A stretch of 9,429 bases of DNA, taken from positions 1 through 9,429 of the forward strand of contig CAZOGL010000056.1 in NCBI GenBank assembly GCA_964579575.1. Reading direction: 5' to 3'. The stretch is from CAVEFW01 sp964579575 (GTDB taxonomy: Bacteria > Actinomycetota > Coriobacteriia > Coriobacteriales > Eggerthellaceae). Within the stretch, counting starts at the first letter, position 1. Every line of letters begins with the position of its first letter. A program made the translations under genes and the position numbers. Shown piece after piece: positions 1 through 6,197 of this stretch. Below the pieces are notes generated by a model, which was given only the letters and a program-made list of their open reading frames with translations, was not told the DNA's origin and did not search any database.

Positions 1-11
1 CTCCTTTGACC

Positions 12-40
12 TTGTGGTTTTGCGCGGTGTGTTTGATAAT
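12..40 (+). promoter_or_regulatory. candidate promoter of the phosphohexomutase gene
   Basis: A good -10 hexamer GATAAT (35-40) sits 17 bp after a weak -35 TTGTGG (12-17), which would give a leader of about 38 nt before the start codon at 85. A second possibility is an extended -10, TGCTAATTA, at 51-59. The start codon itself is preceded by AAGGA at 73-77 with a 7-nt spacer. The calls rest on consensus matching by eye only. Confidence 0.35.
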
Positions 41-84
41 TTGAACATTGTGCTAATTACTCCTGTTGAGATAAGGAAGCGATT

Positions 85-1788
85 ATGAGTGTGATGGAGA
101 AGTACGAGCGTTGGCTTGCTTGCGCGAAGAAGGTGAACCAGGAAGAGCTCTTGGCTTTACGCGATGATGAGCGTGCCCTTGAAGATGCGTTCTATCGCGA
201 CCTGGCGTTTGGCACTGGAGGCCTCCGTGGCATCATCGGCATCGGTTCCAACTGCATGAACGTCTACACCGTCGGCCAAGCTACCCAAGGCCTTGCAAAC
301 TATCTCAACGCGAACTTCGAGAATCCAACGGTAGCGATTGCGCGCGACTCCCGCAACATGGGCGAGGAGTTTTGCCATGTCGCAGCAGGGGTGCTTGCTG
401 CGAACGGTATCAAGGCAAATCTCTATCCTCGTATCGAGCCCACCCCGGCGTTGAGTTTCGCTGTGCGTGACCTTGGGTGCTCGGCGGGAATATGCATGAC
501 TGCGTCGCACAATCCTTCCGCCTACAACGGTTACAAGGTCTACGGTCCTGACGGTTGCCAAATCACCACTGAGGGCGCTAAGGCAATCCAGGGTGAGATT
601 GCCGACGTGGATATCTTCGATGACGTTAAGATCATGGACTTTGACAAGGCTATCGAGGCCGGCCTTGTCAGCTGGATAGGTGATGACACCCTTGATCGGT
701 TTATCGACGGTTGTGCCGCCGCGTCTCTTGGTGGAGGTGAGGGCGAACTCAAGCTTGTCTACACGCCACTTCACGGTGCAGGCCTCGAGTGCGTCTCTCG
801 CATCCTTGAGCGCATCGGCGTTTCCGACGTCACCGTCGAGCCGCACCAGGCGATTCCCGACGGCAACTTCCCGACGTGCCCTTACCCCAATCCCGAGATT
901 CGTGAGGCGCTTGAACTCGGACTTGAGCTTGCTTCCGAGATCCAACCCGACCTGTTGCTCGCAACCGACCCGGACACTGACCGCGTCGGCATCGCTGTTG
1001 TCAAGGACGGTGAGCCGGTCTTGCTGACGGGCAACGAGGTCGGCATCTTGCTCACCGACTATGTCTGCGCTATGCGTGCAGCGCGTGGGGAGGACCTTGC
1101 GGACAAGGTCGTTGTCACCACCATCGTGAGTTCCGCCATGGCCGATGCTCTTTGCCGCGATCGTGGCTTTGAGCTGCGTCGTACCCTCACCGGCTTCAAG
1201 TACATCGGCGAACAGATCGGTATGCTTGAGGCTGCTGGAGAGGTCGATCGCTACATCTTCGGCTTCGAGGAGAGCTACGGCTACCTTGCGGGCGCACATG
1301 TCCGCGACAAGGATGCCGTCGTTGCCAGCATGCTTATCTGCGAGATGGCTCGTTGGTACCGTGCCAAGGGCATGGATTTGGTTGACGCGATCAATGCCCT
1401 CTACGAGAAGTATGGCTATTACAAAAACAGCCTTATCTCCGTTGGCTACCCGGGCGCTGAGGGGGCGGCAAAAATGGAGGCCATCACTGCGGGTCTTCGT
1501 GCCGAACAACCTGCAAAGATCGCCGGACTCAAGGTAGAGCGCTTCGTTGATTACAAGCCGGGTGTCGCTATGCCTATCATCGGTGGTCACGGTGATGCAG
1601 CCGAGCAGATGATGCCCGGCTCCGATGTCCTCGAGTTCCAACTTGAGGGTGGCAACAAGTTGATGATTCGCCCCTCCGGCACTGAGCCCAAGATCAAGTC
1701 CTACATGTTTTCCAAGGGAGCAACCTCTGATAAGGCCGACGAGCTCCTCTCGAAGCTTGAAGCCGCGGCACGAGAGCTCCTGTCGTAA
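85..1788 (+). CDS. alpha-D-phosphohexomutase (phosphoglucomutase/phosphomannomutase, PgcA/PGM2 type)
   Basis: A complete 567-residue cytoplasmic enzyme expected to interconvert hexose 1- and 6-phosphates (glucose, possibly mannose), feeding glycogen, cell-wall and sugar-nucleotide synthesis. All four family signatures are visible in order: the catalytic loop TASHNP at 139-144, with Ser141 as the phosphorylated residue; the Mg2+-binding loop DPDTDR at 295-300; the sugar-binding loop GFEESYG at 393-399; and the phosphate-binding loop RPSGTEPK at 529-536. The N-terminal GTGGLRG (43-49) is also typical. The catalytic context TASHNPSAYNGYK and the length fit the PgcA/PGM2-like subfamily (about 570-580 residues) rather than the shorter ManB/GlmM enzymes. 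The ATG at 85 is chosen because AAGGA lies 7 nt upstream; an ATG at 94 is the only close alternative. It has no co-directional neighbour and is probably monocistronic. The exact substrate, including a phosphopentomutase role as in animal PGM2, cannot be settled from sequence. Confidence 0.95.
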   Translation: MSVMEKYERWLACAKKVNQEELLALRDDERALEDAFYRDLAFGTGGLRGIIGIGSNCMNVYTVGQATQGLANYLNANFENPTVAIARDSRNMGEEFCHVAAGVLAANGIKANLYPRIEPTPALSFAVRDLGCSAGICMTASHNPSAYNGYKVYGPDGCQITTEGAKAIQGEIADVDIFDDVKIMDFDKAIEAGLVSWIGDDTLDRFIDGCAAASLGGGEGELKLVYTPLHGAGLECVSRILERIGVSDVTVEPHQAIPDGNFPTCPYPNPEIREALELGLELASEIQPDLLLATDPDTDRVGIAVVKDGEPVLLTGNEVGILLTDYVCAMRAARGEDLADKVVVTTIVSSAMADALCRDRGFELRRTLTGFKYIGEQIGMLEAAGEVDRYIFGFEESYGYLAGAHVRDKDAVVASMLICEMARWYRAKGMDLVDAINALYEKYGYYKNSLISVGYPGAEGAAKMEAITAGLRAEQPAKIAGLKVERFVDYKPGVAMPIIGGHGDAAEQMMPGSDVLEFQLEGGNKLMIRPSGTEPKIKSYMFSKGATSDKADELLSKLEAAARELLS

Positions 1789-1796
1789 GCTTTGCG

Positions 1797-1812
1797 CCCT
1801 AATCGCTTAGGG
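1797..1812. terminator. short hairpin between convergent genes, possible bidirectional terminator
   Basis: The arms CCCTAA (1797-1802) and TTAGGG (1807-1812) form a perfect 6-bp stem around a TCGC loop, starting 8 nt after the phosphohexomutase stop. It lies between two convergent genes, a normal place for a shared terminator. Whatever follows (a U-tract or a longer stem) is hidden by the run of N that begins at 1817, so this call is weak. Confidence 0.35.
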
Positions 1813-1816
1813 GCTG

Positions 1817-1916
1817 NNNNNNNNNNNNNNNNNNNNNNNNNNNNNNNNNNNNNNNNNNNNNNNNNNNNNNNNNNNNNNNNNNNNNNNNNNNNNNNNNNNN
1901 NNNNNNNNNNNNNNNN
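1817..1916. other. assembly gap of exactly 100 N
   Basis: There are 100 consecutive undetermined bases, the conventional placeholder for a scaffold gap of unknown size. The 3' end of the minus-strand radical SAM gene and the rest of any terminator fall inside it. Reading frames carried across the N run have no meaning, including the apparent TAG on the minus strand at 1799-1801, which lies within the hairpin just before the gap. Confidence 0.95.
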
Positions 1917-3277
1917 CCGTTTACGGCCGCCTCAGCGGCAAGAAGCTCATCCTCAAACATGAGTTTGCCCTCGAACAGGTCGCGATCGCGACCGACGAGG
2001 GTCTCGCGGGCTTGGTCGCGGAGGTTGTTCATGCCGCTCAAGAACTTGCGATACATGACCAACGTCAAATAGCGGCCCATGGTGGTGAGGGTGATCTCGT
2101 TCTCGTCGTTGGTGGCAAAGGCGCCGTTGGCGATCATGAATGCCATCTCAACAGAGAGACCTTGCTCCACGGTGCATCCGAAATGCCTCTCGAAGGCCTT
2201 CTTGTCGAGGCGCAGCTTGTAGAGGTTGACAAGGAAGCAATAGCGCATCTGGTCCTTCTTGGACAACTTCGTCTTGCCCATGATAGACATCTCGCCGCTT
2301 TCAATATGCTTGTTGTAATCGGTAAGGCTGAAATCGTTTACAAACAGGTGTCCGTCGAGATGGGTGATGGCGCCCGAGCCGATAGCGGGGTACTCGTCGT
2401 AGGCGACCATGTACTCCTCGACATCGATGGTAGCTGCCTTCTTGCCGGTCTCCTTGTTCAGGCGGTTAAAGGTCCAAATGGTATGTCGCTCGAACAGCGG
2501 GTTGTCGCCGCCGGTAAGGATGCCGTCGAGGATTTGGTAGTAGCGATACTCGCGGTTGTAGTCCATCGCGCCGAGAACCTCGGCCATCTTGTTCATCGTG
2601 CAATTGGACACATACAGGGGGCTGAAGGTGGTCTGCTGCGCGCCACACGTGGCAATCTTCTCCAGGTCGTTGATGAGGATATCCTCGGTTTGGGAGGGGA
2701 AGTTGAAGATCATGTCCACGTTGATAGAGTGGAAATAGGGGGCAGCGTCCTTGATGCGTTGAAAAATCTCTTCTCCGGAGCCGTATTTGTCGTAACGCTG
2801 CATCTGCTTCAAAAGGTCGTCGTTGAAGCTTTGGACGCCTACGCTGAGGCGATTGACGCGGTTGTGGAGCGCCTCGATGTACTCAGGCGTCAAGTGATTG
2901 GGATTGGTCTCGCTTGAGACCTCATTGATGTTGAACATGTCCCGAGCTACATCGATGGTCTCGCAAAGCTCGTCAAGCATGATGGTGGGCGTCCCGCCGC
3001 CGATATAGAGGCTCTCAAAGTCGTATCCCATACCTTTTAGCATCTCCATCTCGCGACGGAGGTTCTTGAAATATGGACGGGCGACGGATTCTTGGTAGGG
3101 ATAACGGTTGAAGCTGCAGTAGGGACAAAGCACCTGACAAAACGGGACATGCATGTACAACATGTACTTTTGCCCCGGGTTTGGCAGGGGATAGGTCGTG
3201 TCGGTCGTGGGATTAAGCACCAATCGTTTCTTGGCGATGGTCTCAACCACCTTCGACAACAGACGTTCAGACAGCAT
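1917..3277 (-). CDS. HemN/HemW/HutW-like radical SAM protein (coproporphyrinogen III oxidase family), 3' end lost in gap
   Basis: A cytoplasmic radical SAM enzyme with 453 residues visible before the assembly gap. The cluster-binding motif CxxxCxxC is C47, C51 and C54 within YMHVPFCQVLCPYC, and the SAM-binding GGGTPT is at 93-98. The stretches ETNPNHLT (123-130) and RLSVGVQSFND (143-153) are strongly typical of the HemN/HemW group, and PAIGSGA (297-303) resembles that family's G-rich loop. The residues after the third Cys are Ser-Phe, so the extra Cys seen in bona fide HemN (CxxCxC) is absent. True anaerobic coproporphyrinogen oxidase activity is therefore doubtful. The length exceeds HemW (about 380) and is closer to HutW/ChuW-type heme-handling proteins, an inference only. 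The ATG at 3277 has a strong GAGGAG ribosome site (3283-3288, 5-nt spacer). It diverges from the FeoA-FeoB gene, consistent with iron or heme metabolism. The stop codon is not visible. Confidence 0.82.
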
Positions 3278-3316
3278 TCGGGCTCCTCATACGTTTGGCT
3301 TTTTTGTAGCCTTGAA

Positions 3317-3345
3317 AGTATAACGCTTCGCCACAGGCATGCGTA
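3317..3345 (-). promoter_or_regulatory. candidate promoter of the radical SAM gene
   Basis: On the minus strand, TATACT (3317-3322, 5 of 6 matches to the -10 consensus) lies 17 bp from a weak -35, TACGCA (3340-3345). This would place the transcript start near 3310, leaving a leader of about 33 nt that includes the GAGGAG ribosome site. The -35 falls at the edge of the first copy of the degenerate repeat described below. Confidence 0.4.
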
Positions 3346-3458
3346 CACGTAAAAACACGCAAGTCCGAGCCCAGGCACGCTTAGACGTACATGTGAAAAC
3401 ATGCGAGTTCGGGTTCGTTTAGACGCAGCTGTAAAAACGCGCAAGCCCAGGCATGTCC
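3340..3458. repeat. three degenerate copies of a 38-44 bp intergenic unit
   Basis: The core GTAAAAAC, GTGAAAAC, GTAAAAAC occurs at 3349-3356, 3393-3400 and 3431-3438. Each is preceded by an ACGTAC- or ACGCAG-like stretch and followed by an AYGCRAG- or CGCAAG-like stretch. Copies one and three also share AGCCCAGGCAYG (3368-3379 and 3444-3455). Copies two and three are preceded by TTAGACG and TTTAGACG. The spacing is 44 bp then 38 bp. Copy two contains a small inverted repeat, CATGT-GAAA-ACATG (3390-3403). The role is unknown; it could be an operator array or a decayed tandem duplication. I see no gene in this stretch. Confidence 0.6.
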
Positions 3459-3507
3459 ACAATCAAGTTCAAAATACAACGCAAAACGATATCGAAGCTT
3501 TCTTTGG

Positions 3508-3534
3508 CTAACATTTATGTTAGGCTGTACTAAC
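3508..3534. promoter_or_regulatory. overlapping inverted repeats, candidate iron-dependent operator of the FeoA-FeoB gene
   Basis: CTAACATTTATGTTAG (3508-3523) has perfect 7-bp arms around TT. It shares its right arm with a second 16-bp element, GTTAG-6-CTAAC (3519-3534). The stretch TTTGGCTAACAT (3503-3514) matches 10 of 12 bases of part of the DtxR/IdeR box (TTAGGCTAACCT). The elements end just before the candidate -10 and about 25 bp before the start codon, an ideal place for a repressor sensing Fe2+. Family knowledge: feo genes are commonly repressed by Fur or DtxR/IdeR proteins with iron. No regulator gene is visible here. Confidence 0.55.
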
Positions 3535-3541
3535 TTATAAG
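3514..3541 (+). promoter_or_regulatory. candidate promoter of the FeoA-FeoB gene
   Basis: TATAAG (3536-3541) matches 5 of 6 positions of the -10 consensus. With a 16-bp spacer the -35 would be TTTATG (3514-3519), a poor match that lies inside the inverted repeats. A transcript would start near 3548. This fits a promoter that a bound repressor would block, but the -35 is weak. Confidence 0.35.
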
Positions 3542-3559
3542 GTATGAAAGACGGGAACC

Positions 3560-6100
3560 GTGACTGAAGAGCGCGATAATGAACTCAAAGGCGAAGGCGT
3601 GAGGGATGCTCGCGAGGGGCGATTTGCTCCACGGACATTGTTGAGCGATGCCTGTGAGTCTTGCACGGGAAAGCATTGGGAATGTACCCAGGCAGCCAAG
3701 GCGAAGACCTTGCGTGATTTGCCCATAGGTTGGTCGGCGACGATTGCGTCAGTGGGTGGCGAAGGGTCTTTGCGCCAACACTTACTTGACATGGGTGTTA
3801 TACCTCACGCGCGGGTCGAGGTAGTCAAGTTCGCGCCCATGGGGGATCCTATGCAGGTTCGTATTCACGGCTATGAGCTGACGTTGCGCTTGGCTGACGC
3901 GGAGAAGATCTCCCTTGTCGATATTTGTTGCCCCACATCAGACATGTTTAACCCCGAGGTTCATCACGGTCCTTCCTCGGTTGATATCAGCGCGTCCTAT
4001 CCCCACCCCCACGAGCGTCCGCACCCGGGGCTTGGAGAGGACGGACGTTTTCACGATTCCTCAAGCGAGAATCCGCTTCCTGAGGGTAGGGCCCTTACCT
4101 TCGGTCTTGTTGGTAACCAAAATTGCGGCAAGACCACGTTATTCAACCAACTTACCGGCTCTAACCAGCATGTCGGTAATTTCCCCGGGGTGACAGTCGA
4201 TCGCAAAGAGGGCGTCATACGCAAGCACGAGGACACCCTTGTGACGGACTTGCCAGGCATCTACTCTCTGAGCCCTTACTCAAGTGAGGAAATCGTCACG
4301 CGTCAATTCCTTTTGGAGGATAGGCCTTGTGGCATCATCAACATAGTCGATGCTACCAACATCGAGCGCAACCTCTATCTCACCATGCAGCTTCTCGAGT
4401 TGGATATGCCCATGGTTTTGGCGCTCAACATGATGGATGAAGTCGTCGAGAATGGCGGCTCGATCCTTGTCAACGAGCTTGAGCAACAACTTGGCATCCC
4501 GGTGGTTCCTATCAGCGCCATCAAGGACGAGGGAGTAGACGAGTTGGTTGCCCATGCGGTCCATGTTGCCCGATATCAGGAACGACCGCTGCGCCAAGAT
4601 TTTTGCGACTCGCAAGGTGAGGTTGCAGCATTGCACCGTTGTATGCATGCGATTATGCATCTGATCGAGGACCATGCTGAGCGCGCGGGGCTTCCGCGTC
4701 GATTTGCCGCTTCCAAGGTTATCGAGGGTGACGAGTTGGTTATCGACAAGCTCGACCTGACCCAAAACGAGCTTGAAACCATAGAGCACCTCGTCTTGGA
4801 GGCAGAGCAGGAATGCGGACTTGATCGTGCCGCGGCTATGGCGAACATGCGCTACAGCTTTATCAACCGTGTTTGCGCGGCGACGGTTGTCAAGCCTCAG
4901 GTGAGCCGCGAGCATGCACGCAGCGAGAAGATTGATCGCATCCTTACGGGTCGCATCACGGCTATACCGGTATTTGTCGCCATCATGGCCGTTGTGTTTT
5001 TCTTGACGTTTAACGTCATCGGGGCGTTTTTCCAAGATCTCCTCGATATGGGGATTACCGCGTTAGGGAAGGTGTGCGCCCAAGCGTTGGAGAGGGCTGG
5101 AGCCGACGAGGCAATTCAATCGTTGGTGGTCGATGGAATCTTCGGTGGCGTCGGAAGCGTCTTGTCGTTTTTGCCTATCATCGTGACCCTGTTTTTCTTC
5201 CTGTCCCTGCTTGAAGATTCGGGATACATGGCCCGCGTTGCGTTTTTCATGGATAAGCTCCTGCGAAAAATCGGGCTTTCAGGGCGATCCATCGTTCCGA
5301 TGCTTATCGGCTTTGGATGCAGCGTCCCCTCCATCATGGCAAGTCGCACGCTGCCCAGCGCTCGAGATCGCAAGTTGACAATCATGATGACGCCGTTTAT
5401 GAGCTGTTCGGCAAAGTTGCCAATCTACGCATTTTTGACGGCGGCATTCTTCCCGGATTGTGCAGCTCTCGTTATGACGGGGCTTTACTTTCTTGGTATC
5501 GTCATCGGCGTCCTTGTTGCCCTGCTTGCGAAAAACACGGTGTTTGCGGGCGAGGCGGTTCCCTTTGTCATGGAGTTGCCGAACTATCGCTTCCCAGGTC
5601 CAAGAAATGTTGCCCACTTGCTCTGGGACAAGGCGAAGGACTTCCTCCAACGCGCGTTCACGATTATCTTTGTTGCGACAATCGTTATCTGGCTGTTGCA
5701 AAGCTTCACACCGAGCCTGGCATTTACCACCGATTCAGCTGATAGCATTCTCTCTGTGATTGCGGGTGTCATATCTCCTTTGTTTGCACCGATAGGTCTG
5801 GGGGATTGGCGTGTCGTCACAGCCCTCATCAGCGGATTTATTGCAAAGGAGAGCGTTGTTTCCACCTTAGGGGTCCTCTTTGGCGAGGTCAGTGAGATTG
5901 CTTTAGCATTGACTCCGGTAGCGGGTGCGAGCTTGTTGGTGTTTTGCCTTCTCTATACGCCCTGCGTTGCGGCGATCGCATCGGTCAAAAGGGAGCTTGG
6001 AGGCAAGTGGGCCTTGGGCGTCATCGCGCTCCAGTGCGGTATAGCCTATATCGCAGCGTTCGTGGTGCGAGCCTTAGGCGTCCTTGTCGGAGCCGCGTAA
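3560..6100 (+). CDS. feoB: FeoA-FeoB fusion, ferrous iron transport protein B
   Basis: A complete 846-residue inner-membrane Fe2+ transporter with an N-terminal FeoA (SH3-like) domain at about 48-122. The FeoB G domain follows: G1 GNQNCGKT (185-192), switch I around VGNFPGVTV (205-213), G3 DLPG (230-233), G4 NMMD (290-293) and G5 SAIKDEG (319-325). A helical regulatory segment (about 335-450) and eight or nine membrane segments (about 466-842) complete it. Both gate motifs are present: GCSVPSIMASRT (586-597) and TPFMSCSAKLPIY (611-623), as are AKESVVSTLG (762-771) and LLYTPCVA (797-804). Two additions are unusual: Cys32, Cys35 and Cys42 at the N-terminus, and a linker (123-171) with Cys123-Cys124, His135-His136 and HPHERPH (149-155). 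The GTG at 3560 has a poor ribosome site. An in-frame GTG at 3599 (residue 14) has AAAGG 7 nt upstream and may be the real start. No feoC follows; a hairpin lies downstream, so the gene is probably monocistronic. Confidence 0.95.
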   Translation: MTEERDNELKGEGVRDAREGRFAPRTLLSDACESCTGKHWECTQAAKAKTLRDLPIGWSATIASVGGEGSLRQHLLDMGVIPHARVEVVKFAPMGDPMQVRIHGYELTLRLADAEKISLVDICCPTSDMFNPEVHHGPSSVDISASYPHPHERPHPGLGEDGRFHDSSSENPLPEGRALTFGLVGNQNCGKTTLFNQLTGSNQHVGNFPGVTVDRKEGVIRKHEDTLVTDLPGIYSLSPYSSEEIVTRQFLLEDRPCGIINIVDATNIERNLYLTMQLLELDMPMVLALNMMDEVVENGGSILVNELEQQLGIPVVPISAIKDEGVDELVAHAVHVARYQERPLRQDFCDSQGEVAALHRCMHAIMHLIEDHAERAGLPRRFAASKVIEGDELVIDKLDLTQNELETIEHLVLEAEQECGLDRAAAMANMRYSFINRVCAATVVKPQVSREHARSEKIDRILTGRITAIPVFVAIMAVVFFLTFNVIGAFFQDLLDMGITALGKVCAQALERAGADEAIQSLVVDGIFGGVGSVLSFLPIIVTLFFFLSLLEDSGYMARVAFFMDKLLRKIGLSGRSIVPMLIGFGCSVPSIMASRTLPSARDRKLTIMMTPFMSCSAKLPIYAFLTAAFFPDCAALVMTGLYFLGIVIGVLVALLAKNTVFAGEAVPFVMELPNYRFPGPRNVAHLLWDKAKDFLQRAFTIIFVATIVIWLLQSFTPSLAFTTDSADSILSVIAGVISPLFAPIGLGDWRVVTALISGFIAKESVVSTLGVLFGEVSEIALALTPVAGASLLVFCLLYTPCVAAIASVKRELGGKWALGVIALQCGIAYIAAFVVRALGVLVGAA

Positions 6101-6110
6101 CATTGGCGAT

Positions 6111-6145
6111 ATGAAACATGAAACATAAAGCATGAAACATGAAAC
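6111..6145. repeat. five tandem copies of a 7-bp unit
   Basis: ATGAAAC occurs four times exactly (6111-6117, 6118-6124, 6132-6138, 6139-6145), with one degenerate copy, ATAAAGC, in the middle (6125-6131). The array abuts the hairpin at 6146. Read on the minus strand it is GTTTCAT repeated, which supplies short U-runs directly after the hairpin for transcripts of the surface protein gene. It may be a slippage-prone microsatellite. Confidence 0.85.
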
Positions 6146-6172
6146 GGGCCCCGACCTCGAAGGTTGGGGCCC
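6146..6172. terminator. strong bidirectional hairpin terminator between feoAB and the surface protein gene
   Basis: The arms GGGCCCCGACCT (6146-6157) and AGGTTGGGGCCC (6161-6172) pair over 12 bp, with one G-T wobble and a CGA loop. It sits 45 bp after the transporter stop and 25 bp from the stop of the convergent minus-strand gene. The plus-strand exit is not T-rich (GAATGCG), while the minus-strand exit reads GTTTCATGTTTCAT. Intrinsic termination is therefore better supported for the minus-strand gene, though it likely serves both. Confidence 0.8.
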
Positions 6173-6197
6173 GAATGCGTAGCGCTTGAAAGGTAAG

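Noticed and set aside
157..1641. 494-codon open frame on the minus strand, opposite the phosphohexomutase
   Set aside because: It lies wholly antisense to a gene with complete catalytic motifs, shows no recognisable domain, and is explained by G+C-biased codons leaving the opposite strand free of stops.
2012..2917. 301-codon open frame on the plus strand, opposite the radical SAM gene
   Set aside because: It is antisense to a gene with intact CxxxCxxC and GGGTPT motifs, and its low-complexity V/L/G-rich sequence is typical of a shadow frame.
3294..3312. GGCT / AGCC with a T-rich loop in the leader of the radical SAM gene
   Set aside because: The stem is only 4 bp with the T-run in the loop instead of after the stem, so it is neither a terminator nor a credible riboswitch.
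3037..3462. 141-codon minus-strand frame across the divergent intergenic region
   Set aside because: Its first part only translates the degenerate tandem repeat, and the rest is a shifted reading of the radical SAM gene. There is no domain and no convincing ribosome site.
3278..3559. possible CRISPR array or riboswitch in the divergent intergenic region
   Set aside because: The repeats are degenerate and unevenly spaced, without distinct spacers, and no conserved riboswitch core could be recognised.
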